From Odiellus spinosus (taxonomy: Eukaryota > Arthropoda > Arachnida > Opiliones > Phalangiidae): 64,000 bases of DNA. The stretch covers positions 8,174,001 to 8,238,000 of the forward strand of contig OY987233.1 of the NCBI GenBank assembly GCA_963920705.1, written 5' to 3'. The position numbers and the translations under genes are program-made. The notes beneath the pieces were generated by a model. It made no database searches, had not been told where the DNA came from, and saw only the letters and a program-made list of their open reading frames with translations. How positions within the stretch are numbered: position 1 is the stretch's first letter; each line of letters starts with the position of its first letter. Of the stretch, positions 42,441 to 54,775 are shown piece by piece.

Positions 42441-42589
42441 GAACCTTAATTTTCACGATCTGTTCTTTCCTGAAGATTGGAATTCAAAATATAAACATAT
42501 GGGGAATCAGAACGCAATGGCATCGCGACTAATGCATAAGTTGAGAACTGTCAAAATATTGAATTTTTTAAACGTAAGCAAAAAGTTCA

Positions 42590-43070
42590 CATGAAGCTAC
42601 AGGTGGCGCTTTAGGAGATTCAGTGAATCATCAACAACTGCCATGGCAGAGGTAGCCACCTGATTGATAAGCTGAAAACTTATTTTGAATGCCAGTAAAA
42701 CAGACGGGTAAAAAGTCGATATAATCCAAAATGGCTGTTATCACAAACTATAGGTGGCGCTTTAGAACCAGTAAATCAAGTACTGCCATCTAGCAGCCTG
42801 GTTGATAAATAAACACTTATTTGGATGTAAGTAAAGAAGTGGACATAATTCAAAAGTGATCTGTCATCACAAACTATAGGTGGCGCTTTAGATCCAGTAA
42901 AGGGCTGTCATAACAGTAAACACAGTAAGATTTAATCATCAATTGGACATTGTTGATGCAAACCAATAAGAAGTGGACATGAATCAAATGCGAATCATTC
43001 TGTCGTCACTTAAACCAGATGGCGCTATAGAAGCTTCAGATAAAGCGCTGTCATCTAGCTGTAATTAAAG
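42590..43070 (+). repeat. Degenerate ~130-bp tandem repeat, ~4 units
   Basis: Each unit has AGGTGGCGCTTTAG (ATGGCGCTATAG in the last), a CTGCCATCTAGC-like block, TTGATAA and AAGTGGACAT with AATCAAA. Strongly diverged, so an old duplication. No coding frame. Confidence 0.7.
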
Positions 43071-43830
43071 ACCTAGGTTTTCTTCAGCCTGTCACACTGT
43101 ATAAAAGCTTTTCTCTGTTAATTTGGGCTAATCGACCAGCATGTTATTGTGGAATATGGCATGATATTTACTATAGTAAACAGATATATCGATTTGATCT
43201 GAAGTAAAACCTTGTTCAAGCACTGATGTGCTGGAAAGTTAAGGTGTTTTTGCAATAATACTGAGAAAAACTAAAAGTTTATCGATTCGATGTTGGAACC
43301 AACCTCGTATTGAAGCTAACTCGATGGAGCTTCTAGAAATGAAGCGCAGTTTAGGTTATACAAAATAAAAAAATAAAAAACTCCGGACAGAAAAAGCTTC
43401 CGTACACATATATAAGTTAGATCTATACCTCGTATTCACTAAACGTTGGCAAATACTACTTTAATTTCTATTAGTTTAACATCGCGTAATCATAGGCGTT
43501 AGCTTTACTTTTGCTGCAAACAACCCCTTTGCACATGGACTAAAAACGATATATGCCCCCTTACGACTTTATTCGATCATCTGCGGGTTTTAATCCAATC
43601 ACGTTGTTTCATACACTGCACACGTGTGCCGGACCTACCGCGATTTAGACTCCACCCCCCCTACTTTTACTCTACTCTCCAATTTCTGCCTTATAGATTT
43701 TCTTTCTCTTTATCTGACTTGGTCTTTCTAGAACTTAAGGGATCTAAAGAAAACAATTTGGCCAAACCATAGTTACGAAATAAAAATCTTAGAATCTCGC
43801 GTTAGATGGAGATGTGTATAGGTCAAAAAT
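43071..43830. other. No gene recognised
   Basis: No repeats or frames supported. Confidence 0.45.
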
Positions 43831-45885
43831 AAAGGTGGACCTACACCGTGTCAAAAAAAGGCTAGACCTATACCGTGTCAAAAAAAGGTTAGACCTATAC
43901 CGTGTCAAAAAAAGGTTAGACCTATACCGTGTCAAAAAAAGGTTAGACCTATACCGTGTCAAAAAAAGGTTAGACCTATACCGTGTCAAAAAAAGGTTAG
44001 ACCTATACCGTGTCAAAAAAAGGTTAGACCTATACCGTGTAAAAAAAAGGTTGGCCCTACACCGTTGCCAAAAAAAGGTTGGCCCTACACCGTTGCCAAA
44101 AAAAGGTTGGCCCTACACCGTTGCCAAAAAAAGGTTGGCCCTACACCGTTGCCAAAAAAAGGTTGGACCTACACCGTTGCCAAAAAAAGGTTGGACCTAC
44201 ACCGTTGCCAAAAAAAGGTTGGACCTACACCGTTGCCAAAAAAAGGTTGGACCTACACCGTTGCCAAAAAAAGGTTGGACCTACACCGTTGCCAAAAAAA
44301 AGGTTGGACCTACACCGTTGCCAAAAAAAAAGGTTGGACCTACACCGTTGCCAAAAAAAAGGTTGGACCTACACCGTTGCCAAAAAAAAAAGGTTGGACC
44401 TACACCGTTGCCAAAAAAAAAGGTTGGACCTACACCGTTGCCAAAAAAAAAGGTTGGACCTACACCGTTGCCAAAAAAAAAGGTTGGACCTACACCGTTG
44501 CCAAAAAAAAAAAAAGGTTGGACCTACACCGTTGCCAAAAAAAAAAAGGTTGGACCTACACCGTTGCCAAAAAAAAGGTTGGACCTACACCGTTGCCAAA
44601 AAAAAGGTTGGACCTACACCGTTGCCAAAAAAAAGGTTGGACCTACACCGTTGCCAAAAAAAAGGTTGGACCTACACCGTTGCCAAAAAAAAAGGTTGGA
44701 CCTACACCGTTGCCAAAAAAAAAGGTTGGACCTACACCGTTGCCAAAAAAAAAGGTTGGACCTACACCGTTGCCAAAAAAAAAAAAAAAAAAAAAGGTTG
44801 GACCTACACCGTTGCCAAAATAAAGGTTGGACCTACACCGTTGCCAAAAAAAAGGTTGGACCTACACCGTTGCCAAAAAAAAGGTTGGACCTACACCGTT
44901 GCCAAAAAAAAGGTTGGACCTACACCGTCGCCAAAAAAGGTTGGACCTACACCGTCGCCAAAAAAAAGGTTGGACCTACACCGTCGCCAAAAAAAAAAGG
45001 TTGGACCTACACCGTCGCCAAAAAAAAAAGGTTGGACCTACACCGTCGCCAAAAAAAAAAGGTTGGACCTACACCGTCGCCAAAAAAAAGGTTGGACCTA
45101 CACCGTCGCCAAAAAAAAGGTTGGACCTACACCGTCGCCAAAAAAAAGGTTGGACCTACACCGTCGCCAAAAAAAAGGTTGGACCTACACCGTCGCCAAA
45201 AAAAAAAGGTTGGACCTACACCGTCGCCAAAAAAAGGTTGGACCTACACCGTCGCCAAAAAAAGGTTGGACCTACACCGTCGCCAAAAAAAGGTTGGACC
45301 TACACCGTCGCCAAAAAAACGTTGGACCTACACCGTCGCCAAAAAAAGGTTGGACCTACACCGTCGCCAAAAAAAGGTTGGACCTACACCGTCGCCAAAA
45401 AAAGGTTGGACCTACACCGTTGCCAAAAAAACGTTGGACCTACACCGTCGCCAAAAAAAGGTTGGACCTATACCGTTGCCAAAAAAAGGTTGGACCTACA
45501 CCGTGTCAAAAAAAGGTTGGACCTACACCGTGTCAAAAAAAGGTTGGACCTACACCGTGTCAAAAAAAAGGTTGGACCTACACCGTGTCAAAAAAAAGGT
45601 TGGACCTACACCGTGTCAAAAAAAGGTTGAACCTACACCGTGTCAAAAAAAAGGTTGAACCTACACCGTGTCCAAAAAAGGTTGGACCTATACCGTGTCA
45701 AAAAAGGTTGGATCTACACCGTTGTCAAAAAAAAAAAAGGTTGGAACTATACCGTTGTCAAAAAAAAGAAAAAAAGTTGGACCTACACCGTTGTCAAAAA
45801 GAGAAAAAAGTTGGACCTACACCGTTGTCAAAAAAAAATAAAGTTGGACCTATACCGGTACAAAAAGGTTGACCTACTGTGTCAA
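43831..45885 (+). repeat. ~28-bp poly-A-containing minisatellite, >70 units
   Basis: Unit: A-run of 6-20 bases, then GGTTGGACCTACACCGTTGC and C. The A-run length varies from unit to unit. Blocks from left: AGACCTATACCGTGTC, GGCCCTACACCGTTGCC, GGACCTACACCGTTGCC, GGACCTACACCGTCGCC, then GTTGCC and GTGTC, finally GTTGTC. Open stretches of up to 614 codons arise because the unit has no stop in any plus frame; the predicted peptide is only repeat-derived. Confidence 0.97.
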
Positions 45886-45889
45886 TACC

Positions 45890-47778
45890 GAGCTAACGTA
45901 TTAATACTGGCCTCCCATTACTTCAGTACATATCATTTCAACATTGAGCCAATTGAAATTTACATATCCCCAATATGACATCATTAGTAAAATTTAACGT
46001 CGATCCGTCAAAATAGCAGTAATTTCTATGATTCAATAAAAAACTTATCAGAAATGTTTAGATATAATTTCCTACTATAGTTTACACTATATACTCTATT
46101 GGTAGGTTGATCGTCATCCGGCAATCAATGGATGTTAAAACTTCTAAATTAGTTTAGAGTTCAAGTTCGTATCAGGTGTTTAATATCAAGAGTTACAAAG
46201 ACTAATGGAAAGCCAAGCTATATATGCAGACGACGTTGACTATCCAATTGCAAAAAAATTTAAAGGTATAATATTTTAATTTCAGATACCAGCCGTAGAG
46301 GTTCGGAGCAACAAACTCAGATAACTCCAATTTCCAAGGGTTTTAAATTTTTTCGAAGTTTAGCCCCAATTCCCCTAGTTTTGCCCATACAGTTCCACCC
46401 CCTTTTTTTCCTTCTTCCTTTTCTTAAAATTTTATTACCAAAGTTGAAAGAGGGGTAATTTTATTCTGTCAATGTTTGATATTGAAAAAACTATTACCCG
46501 AATTGTTTCGTGTAAAATAGATATTGCCCATGCTTATGCGATACGAGTTCGACCTGGAGTGACTGGAATTCAATTTGGAAATTTCCCAGCCATTCTGGAA
46601 CCAAAAATACCCTTCGTACTCTCGAAAGTGGTAAGGAAGGAGTCCTCGTTGGACTTTTTAAGCTCATAGTATGAGGAAATGATTTAAACTCGGGTCTCGG
46701 GATAAAATGGGATAAAGTAATGGTTATACCTTCTAGAGACGCAGTTTTATAACCCGTTTAGTAGTAAGTAGACTTATTAGGTAGATACCAAATTCACGAT
46801 TAAACATAATTCAACAAGTTATCGTAGAAGTTGCTAAATTACGATAAAACAGCCAAGATTTTGGCTTTTAATTAATGATGCGTAATTAAGTTAGGCCTTT
46901 GTCCTAAGACTCGGCCTAAATCTGTTATACCCAATTGTTACTATTAAACAAAATAATATTTTAGTTGCAAACAAAGTAGCAACTAGTTACACCTGTGCGC
47001 CATGATTTAGGATTAGGGCATACACCCTAATTATTACAGTGAAATACAACTACATACCCCCAAAAATTTCAAGCCACAAGGCTTTAAAACCAAAATGATT
47101 AAAATTAACTTACCTTGGATGCCAAAACACAAGAACCATATTGTTAGTTAAATTGTCCTCCAATCCATAAACCATTGAAAATCCAGGTTAAGATTAGGGT
47201 TTTAAAACTCTGCTTCGATCAGCAAGCCAGGCTGTACCAAATATTAATCCGGACCCCGAGATAAGAGCTATTTTAAACCAATTAATTATTAAGCACAAAA
47301 AAATCATAACTAAGCATTGCTTGAATAAGAATTACCTTCATTTATTTAACGAATTTAGTTGAAAGTCGGTAATCCCAAAATTTTAGGCGGCTATCTAGCA
47401 TCCGCCATTTGCAAAGCCAAGGCTACAGCGAGTACAGTCTCGTACAGGCATGGGCATTCAAGGTCTTCCTCTTGAATCTTGATCAACTAAGTTTTACTCC
47501 AGTCTCCGATCTTCTCAAGGTTGAATACGCAAAATATAAGACATGGAGTATGTATCCAAATTGGAGATTGGAGATGAATCGAGTTTTCCAAACTGAAAAA
47601 TATATATTTTTTTCTCATTATATAATAATAATTTTTTTTTTTGAATACGATGAAAATAATAAACAAATGGATCTTTATACCGATGCGGTTACGCGTGGCT
47701 TAGAAATCAGTTCAGAGCCACGGTTAGTAAAGAAAGAGGTTAAACAGACTGGGGGTCAAGCCGAGCTACATTTTTATG
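45890..47778. other. No gene recognised
   Basis: AT-rich. The longest frame (130 codons, 47409-47801) includes a low-complexity hydrophobic run from a poly-T tract and lacks a recognisable domain. Confidence 0.5.
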
Positions 47779-47885
47779 GGCTTGATTTCCAGAGCGACTG
47801 AATAAGTGGCACATCAAACTTATTACGGCGTGATTTATTCAGTTGTCAGTAAAAATTAAAATGGCTGAGCTCTGGAAATCAAGCC
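47779..47885. repeat. 107-bp inverted repeat
   Basis: GGCTTGATTTCCAGAGC (47779) pairs with GCTCTGGAAATCAAGCC ending 47885; an inner pair CTGAATAA/TTATTCAG lies within. Could be a tiny MITE; no duplication seen. Confidence 0.7.
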
Positions 47886-48449
47886 TGTATTCCAAACATG
47901 TCTCTTTACTAGCATTGGTTAAGAATACGTTGCATCGTCTGCTACTGGATAAAAAGTTTTTTTTTTTGTTTTTCTTTTGTTTTGAAAAACACTTGATAAA
48001 AAACAAATTACGCAAAAATAGCATGTAAATGGGTTTTTCAGTATGAACCCTGATGAAACCCAAGGCAGGAACATCTTGAATATCGAGGGAGACCGATCAT
48101 TTTAAAGGGAATGTGAAGAGGAATAGCGTGTGATTTTAATTCAAGGACAGGGATGGATTAAAGGATGGCAAAAAGCACCTGCCCCTGGCGCCTAGCTATT
48201 GGGGCGTACCGAATTCTTTACCTATTTGATCAAGTTCTCTCTCAAATTTTGAGGCTCAAAACACCTCCACAAGGGAATAATAAATATAACAGAAGTCTAG
48301 GGCAAGACAGGCCTTTCTGCATCTGCCCGCTGAAAACAGTGTGATATTGCCAGCTAATAAAAATCTATTTCGATGAGGTAATCTTACCCCCTGAATGAGT
48401 CTGAGCATGCTCTAGAGTAGGTAAAGCGAGGAACAATCCCCACAACGTA
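47886..48449. other. No gene recognised
   Basis: A GC-richer patch near 48170-48340 has no frame or repeat partner I can support. Confidence 0.4.
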
Positions 48450-49200
48450 TTTAATTAAAATCCCCCAAACGAATAAAATTAAAATCCCCCAAACGAATAA
48501 AATTAAAATCCCCCAAACGAATAAAATTAAAATCCCACCAAACGAATAAAATTAAAATCCCCCCAAACGAATAAAATTAAAATCCCCCCAAACGAATAAA
48601 ATTAAAATCCCCCAAACGAATAAAATTAAAATCCCCCAAACGAATAAAATTAAAATCCCCCAAACGAATAAAATTAAAATCCCCCAAACGAATAAAATTA
48701 AAATCCCCCAAACGAATAAAATTAAAATCCCCCAAACGAATAAAATTAAAATCCCCCAAACGAATAAAATTAAAATCCCCCAAACGAATAAAATTAAAAT
48801 CCCCCAAACGAATAAAATTAAAATCCCCCAAACGAATAAAATTAAAATCCCCCAAACGAATAAAATTAAAATCCCCCAAACGAATAAAATTAAAATCCCC
48901 CAAACGAATAAAATTAAAATCCCCCAAAACGAATAAAATTAAAATCCCCCAAAACGAATAAAATTAAAATCCCCCAAACGAATAAAATTAAAATCCACCA
49001 AACGAATAAAATTAAAATCCCCCAAACGAATATAATTAAAATCCCCCAAAACGAATTTAATTAAAATCCCCCGAAACGAATTTAATTAAAATCCCCCAAA
49101 ACGAATTTAATTAAAATCCCCAAACGTGTTTAATTAAAATCCCCCAAACGTATTTAATTAAAACCCCCAAACAAATTTCATTAAAACTCCCAAACGTATC
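48450..49200 (+). repeat. 24-bp minisatellite, ~30 units
   Basis: Unit AAACGAATAAAATTAAAATC plus CCCC. Edge units differ (AACGTATTTAATTAAAAT at both ends; AAAACGAATTTAATT on the right), the centre is homogeneous. As 24 is divisible by three, the minus strand reads a perfect GDFNFIRL octapeptide repeat over 116 codons, which is not evidence of a gene. Confidence 0.97.
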
Positions 49201-49205
49201 GTATT

Positions 49206-50489
49206 TAATTTTTCAATTTACAATCACGTTTTATTTGACCCCGAAAATAAACCCTTTAAAAGTTTAATTTAAGGGTTATAAATATTTCCAATACCCCCTT
49301 TCCAGCCTCGCTGGTTTGACTCTAAAAGCTTTCGCCGCGGGCAAAATTTAACCCCCCCCCCCCCCCCGACCATCTCCCTCTCCATTACTCCTTCATTAGA
49401 TGAAAATGGCTACTAAAACAATGCGTTGTAGCCGAGAAGCGCTAAGCCTAACACGAGTCAACGACATGACATAAAACACTACCTGAAAAATAGCAGTGAG
49501 AATAAAACTCATCCAAAATCTGGACCCAAATGTTTCGGTATCCTTTAGTCCAATAGTTCAGACACATTTTGACAATAAAATTCAAACATGAACACTCGAT
49601 TCAAATCCGATTTAAAGCAAATTAAAATTGGTCCAAATTGAGTTACGCGGCGTTTAGCGAGCAGCGAGCGCCTGGGTAATGGAGGTCGCCGCCTCGCCGG
49701 TCTCTAGGCGTAAAGAGACAATCGCTAAGCCTAAAACGACAACACCACAGTCAAAAATCTCATCTTGTCGTAATATTAGGGAAAAGCGAGGCGCTAATTT
49801 TGTCATACCATTAATCTTGGATATCTTAGGCTTCTTTTTGTTGTTAAATCCGCACATCACCGATAGTTTAAACGCGATTTAATTAAGATTTAATGTCGGG
49901 CCCAACGAAAATACAGTAACGCGACGTTCACGCTGGCGGCTGCATCAATTGCCATTGAACTTTTGTCAATCGCCGATCGGGGAAGATAGGGGGGAGACTA
50001 GTAGTATACCTACTATGCCTAAATCGCAATTGGTAAAATGTTAGGATTTTTCGTCAAATATAGAATTTTTAATACTATATAGTTGGACATGGTGTAAATT
50101 AAATATTTTCAAAATGATAAAAACTGTGGTTTTGGGTGGAAAATCCAAATGATTTATAATAGAATATATTTATATATTTACAACGCGGAATTATGAAACC
50201 CTTTTTTCAGTAGATTATAAAATATTTGTTAATAGAATTAATGTAGAATTTAGTGAGAATTCTTAAATGAAGTTTTACAATACGGTAAAGGAGACATGGT
50301 TTATCGTCATTTTTGGTATAAATAGAGTGGTTTGTTTTATAGAGCTCGTTATTAGAAGTATTTGAGAATTAATATATTTTTGGGATAATTCTTTACTGTT
50401 TATTTGGCGTAAATTCTATGGGTTGTTTTCAGACAATTCAATTCAAAGGGTTGTTTTGGAGCGAGGTCAGATTATTATTTTTGGGTATC
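49206..50489. other. No gene recognised; poly-C tract
   Basis: A homopolymer run of about 17 C lies at about 49352-49368. A GC-richer patch at 49640-49760 is open on both strands (67-68 codons) without motifs. Confidence 0.45.
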
Positions 50490-50993
50490 CAGGGTTTGTT
50501 TTCCCTGACTTTTCCAGGTTTTCCCTGACCATCTTCACCGTTTTTCCGACTTTTACCGTTTTTCCGACCAATTTAAAGGTTTAAATTGGTAGTAATATGC
50601 AATTTCAAGTGTAAAACATTATTTATTCTTCACTAACTGTCTAAATAAACCCCTTATTGTGTTGTATGGGAAGTTCAAGGTTGCTAGATTCGCGTGGGAG
50701 CGCTTTCTTGCGTGAATCACTTCTCCCCAAAAATAGGTGTTCTGTTTAGACTGTATACTGTGAGAAAGTATTCATATAATACGTGCTTTTCTCAATGTTT
50801 CGAAGGCTCTGATCCCATATAATAAATATTTACACATATTTATGGAAGCTCCCCTGGTCTAATTGAATCCCTATTATGAGATTCCACAATTTTATTTTTG
50901 GATAATATGAAAATTGCTTGACTTTTCCCTGACCTTTGAATAATTTTAAAATTCCCTGACTTTTCCAGGTTTTCCAGGTCTGTGGCAACCCTG
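50490..50993 (+). mobile_element. hAT-like CCCTGAC-family element, copy with CAGGGTT...AACCCTG ends
   Basis: 504 bp from CAGGGTTTG to GTGGCAACCCTG, with CCCTGACTTTTCCAGG motifs near both ends. No matching duplication. Its right flank CAAGTG lies inside family K sequence, so the element may have inserted there with loss of the left side. Confidence 0.6.
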
Positions 50994-51476
50994 CAAGTGT
51001 TTGTTTTTATCGATTCCTAATTGTTTAATTAAGCCTAATCCACACCAGTAAAAATTACAAAGAAATATTAAACTGGAAATAAATGTTAAACTTACACGGA
51101 AAATAGGCTTAGTTGGATTCATTTAAGATCCTGAATTTCTTCACATTGAAGGGTCAGAGACCAATCGAATGTTATTGGAAATCTTGCCTTGTTGACAGGC
51201 CTTTGCTCAATGGTCGCTGACCTAACAACTTCATGAAATAAAGGATCTCCATGAATCGAACTAAACCAATTTTCCGGGTAACATTTAAAATTATTATTAA
51301 TTAAAATAGGCTTAGCTGGATTCATTTTAAATCCCAAATTTCTTCAAATTCAAGGGTCAGCGACCAATCTAATATTATTGGAAGTCTCACGGAGATCTCG
51401 CCTTAACGACGGAGCTTTACTCAATGCGAAAAATTCGGGACCTCCATGAATTTGTTAGGTTTCATTCTAACTTTAA
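50994..51476 (+). mobile_element. TTAA-ended MITE family K, rearranged copy
   Basis: Contains TTTTTATCGATTCC, TAAGCCTAATCCACA and two copies of the AATAGGCTTAG(T/C)TGGATTCAT block (51102 and 51306), ending TTCATTCTAACTTTAA. The duplicated interior suggests template switching or two overlapping insertions. Confidence 0.6.
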
Positions 51477-52053
51477 AGATGAAAATAATTTATAAATTGA
51501 GCTGATCTGATTTTAATTTTTAAAGACGGTGTAAATTTATAGACGTTACTGCCTATAAGTCGTTGTTGGATAAGGATTTAAAATGGCGGTGGCATTTTGT
51601 GTCAAGTAAGACCTTCTATTTATCTGCGGTAAAGACGTGGTTTAGTGGCCGGGTGATCGAGAAGGTTAAAGTATAGCATTAGGTTGGACGAGATGGCGCG
51701 CCGCTTTAAGGGGGTGCGGATTAGCCATCGTAATGGAACTTTGTCGCTGTGGAAAGTCTTTATAGAAGGCGCCACGCCACGAATGTGCCTATTTCCTACC
51801 TATATAGCCATCCTTCTTTTCAAAAAAAAAAAAAAGAAAAAAAAAACCCAGACGTTTTAGCACTCCAAACCCTAAAAGAATCTTTCTAGTTTTTTTTTTC
51901 TCTTCAAGCCTCTTTTCTTTTGCCAAAATGTTTTTATACCCCAAAGCTCTGCCCCAAAAAAGATCCCTGTAATACATCGAATAAGCATGTTTCAAACAAA
52001 ATTTACCACCATAAAACCGCATTCTATTGATAAGTAAAACTTTGTAACTATTG
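51477..52053. other. No gene recognised
   Basis: A-rich tract at 51820-51846. GTGGCCGGGTGATCGAGAAG at 51647 weakly recalls a tRNA-Ser D-arm, but no tRNA fold or B box follows. Confidence 0.4.
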
Positions 52054-52575
52054 TGCTCGGAATTTATATAACTTTTATTAATTGAATAAGATATTATCAG
52101 ATATTATTCGTTTGCGAATTATATTCGAGTTAATTACGCATCCGAATGTAAGGCAAACTTTTTATTCGTACTCATTGTTATAGGAAATTAATACGTTATA
52201 CGAGTTATTCATTCGCCGATAAGAAACATTTGAAACTTGAATTTCTTCCCCGATTTTAACCCAAATTGAGATCTAGAAGCTAGAATGTAGTGATTTAGTC
52301 GCTGTTCCTTTCAATTTAGATTAAAATATAATTATTATATTTCATTCTACACGGATTTCGAGAAACTTCATATTTTTATCTTCGCATTACCAGTTAGAAT
52401 AAACGCGTAATTTGTTTATTAATCGAGCTTAAAATTTTATCTCCGGATAATTCGTATCCATTTGATACGCGTCTGTTAATATAATTTGTGGTTTTATATT
52501 AACAAACAATTTATCCGAAATTAAAATATGTGAAAGAATCAATGGATATCCGAAGTTATTATCCGATTCCAAGCT
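52054..52575 (-). mobile_element. MITE family G, subfamily 1, complete inverted copy
   Basis: TGCTCGGAATTTAT to CCGATTCCAAGCT, 522 bp, reverse of 6297-6815 and 34250-34800. Confidence 0.78.
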
Positions 52576-52823
52576 ATAATAACTATCGGTTTAGAAATCA
52601 TTGATATTATGACGATTACACAAGAGCTATAAATTAGAGAAAGAACCGATCATGTTCGAATTGGTTATTTTGGTTCTTAACGAGAAGGAACTCTTTGACA
52701 AAAGAATGCTGTTTTATGACGATCTAAGGCATAAAACCGTCCAATTTGGTTTTGAATCCACGAATAATTATTACAGTGGATTTAAGTTATTCTAGATTTT
52801 GTTTACTAATTGCAGTTTCTCTG

Positions 52824-52910
52824 TTAAAGGGAGAATGCAACCTAATAACAAGTGCCTTTTTTTATCGATTCCTTAACATTTGAATAGGCCTAACACACAA
52901 GTAAAATAAA
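52824..52910 (+). repeat. TTAA-ended MITE family K, left-end fragment
   Basis: TTAAAGGGAGAATGCAACCT through TAGGCCTAACACACAAG; then switches to family G sequence. Confidence 0.65.
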
Positions 52911-52911
52911 A

Positions 52912-53315
52912 AGATAAAATTTGAAGCTTGATTAATAAACAATTAACGAGTTTATTCGAACGGATAATGCGAAGATAAAAATACGACGTTCCTCGAAATC
53001 CGTGTAGAATGAAATATAATAATCAGATTTTAATCTATATTGAAAGGAACAGCGAATAGATTACTAAATTCTAGCTTAGAGATCTCAATTTGGGTTTAAA
53101 ATCGGGGAAGAAACTCGAGTTTCAAATGTTTCTTATCAGCGAATGAGTAAGTCGTATCTATTTCCTATAACAATGAGTACGAATAAAAAGTTTGCCTTAC
53201 ATTCGGATAAGTAATTAACTCGAATAAGAAACAGATATGTTTTCGCGAACGAATAATATCTGATTGACATTCACGAAAGTCTTATTCAATTAACAAAAGC
53301 TATACGAATTATAGT
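52912..53315 (+). repeat. MITE family G, subfamily 1, left-truncated copy
   Basis: AAGATAAAATTTGAAGCTTG through ATTAACAAAAGCTATACGAA, collinear with the right two thirds of 34250-34800. The two truncated families (K left end, then G) are joined directly, as if G inserted in K and the rest was lost. Confidence 0.7.
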
Positions 53316-54098
53316 TACTACATATTGTCCTTGACAATTTGGCGAGTAGCTGATGTAGCTTTCTTTCGGCATTGGCTGGTAGAAGAAGCGATAGCCAAGC
53401 AGTGTTGTGGAAAGAAAATTACACGCTAGCAATTCTTCTTGGTTTTCGCGTGTAACTGAAGGTTTTACGGGGGGATTAGTCGAAGAGAAACGGATCTTGG
53501 CTTTGTCGCGAAACCCGCGCACGAGAGAGACACCCAAGAAAAGGTAAGAATACACACTACACCACTCTTAAAACGGAGAATCTTATAAGTATCTAAAAAA
53601 AAAGCTTTGGGTTCTTTCTATTCGATGGAACGAAGTTATTACGAAATAAAGATAGGTATACCTAAGCCTTGGCACGCACGAGCAACACGAGCTCTTTAAA
53701 AGACATTTTTTTTTCTTTCTTTTCACTTCCTTCGCACGCTCGAAATGACATTGCAGCGCTCAACCAAAAAGGTTTTGAAGCTCGCTTCTTCCGAAACACA
53801 ATAGATACGGTTGTCCTTAGATTGAGAGGTCTGGAAGTCGCTCAAAAGCGGAACTGAACAAAATTCCTTATTCAGTTGCTAGCTATCACGTGATTATAGT
53901 TTCGTATCGGGACTCCCGGAAGAGTTCATCTACTGAGTTATAAGAAGAATAAGATATGGCAGAATTGACATTCGTATTCGTTAAAGGATAGATTAAAACT
54001 GATGAAAGACATTCTTGATTTTGCTTTTTTTTCTGAATCTACGCTATCAAAAACCTAAAAATAATATAACCAAATTTTTCAGCATTTCCAAAATGGTT
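53316..54098. other. No gene recognised; GC-richer patch
   Basis: 53330-53550 is open for 89 codons on the minus strand (partly reading through MITE sequence) and has a consensus-like donor AAGGTAAGAAT on the plus strand near 53543. No domain recognised. Confidence 0.4.
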
Positions 54099-54287
54099 TT
54101 AATGTTCATAGCCCGTCTGCTCTGAAATAACGTGGGCCGCCTGTTTTAAGGCATCAGGCCAATAAGCGCTCTTGCGAGCACGTGACACCAGACTGTCCAA
54201 TCGCGAAGGAACGATATCACCATCTTGTTGGTTTTGTATCCAAAATCTCAATCTCGACATATCAATTTCTTTCCAACGTATTTTGGA
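54099..54287 (-). other. Possible small coding exon, minus strand
   Basis: An open frame between a TGA (54288-54290) and a TAA (54099-54101) with a coding-like amino-acid mix, including RFWIQNQQDGDIVPSRL and ARKSAYWPDALKQAAH. An ATG at 54258-54260 would give 53 residues. Upstream on this strand TTTTTGCTCTGTTTAG looks like a splice acceptor, but it does not join this frame cleanly because the TGA follows it. No family recognised; could be chance. Confidence 0.2.
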
Positions 54288-54518
54288 TCAAAGCTAAACA
54301 GAGCAAAAATTGAACAGTCTAGACATTGCTTCTATCTTATGAACAGACGTGTTAATCTGTTTCCATGAAGCTCAGAAACAAATCTTGGGTCCTTTCGCCG
54401 AAATGAAAATGATCCCATATGACTGAAGAATCTTCTGTACGATGTTTGGCGAACTATATCCAATGTCTGTTTGATATAGTCGCTATCTTGCCAATATTTC
54501 CTAAATCTCTTAAAGCCT

Positions 54519-54775
54519 CTGGAGGAAGCGCCACACTTTCTAGAAATTCCGGAGTTGGGTGAGAAGACAATATAGGCAAGCGCGGCCAGCCTAAATTCCG
54601 TCCCTCTCTTCGGACTCAAAAGATAGAGGAAGAGTCCAAATCACTCGAGCCAGACAGGGGTGATGACTTTTTTGGCTATTTTTTAAGTGATGGGCTATGA
54701 CGTAAAACTGGACCTTTGCTGATAAAATTAAGCTACAGGGCGTTGTTTACTTTTATGGAATAAAGTGATAGACTT
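54519..54775 (-). repeat. Dispersed repeat D, copy 1 (inverted relative to 57.5 kb)
   Basis: Reverse complement of 57529-57770: shared blocks GGCCGCGCTTG, GACAGGGGTGATGACTTTTT and TTTACTTTTATGGA in complementary order. About 80% identical by eye. Part of an open stretch of 95 codons (54332-54619, minus) overlaps it. Confidence 0.75.

Noticed and set aside
43814-45872. Very long plus-strand open frames (up to 614 codons) of lysine-rich repeats
   Set aside because: All three plus frames are open because the ~28-bp unit has no stop codons; frame changes with A-run length, and the peptide is repeat-derived.
47409-47801. 130-codon plus-strand frame
   Set aside because: Hydrophobic middle comes from a poly-T tract, the end falls into an inverted repeat, no domain recognised.
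48577-48927. Perfect octapeptide repeat on the minus strand
   Set aside because: A 24-bp array gives this automatically; no start context, no flanking coding sequence.
49350-49370. Poly-C tract as a functional element
   Set aside because: Simple homopolymer; length may be a sequencing or assembly artefact.
51640-51720. tRNA-Ser-like start (GTGGCCGGGTGATCGAG)
   Set aside because: No B box, no cloverleaf and no CCA-proximal stem can be drawn.
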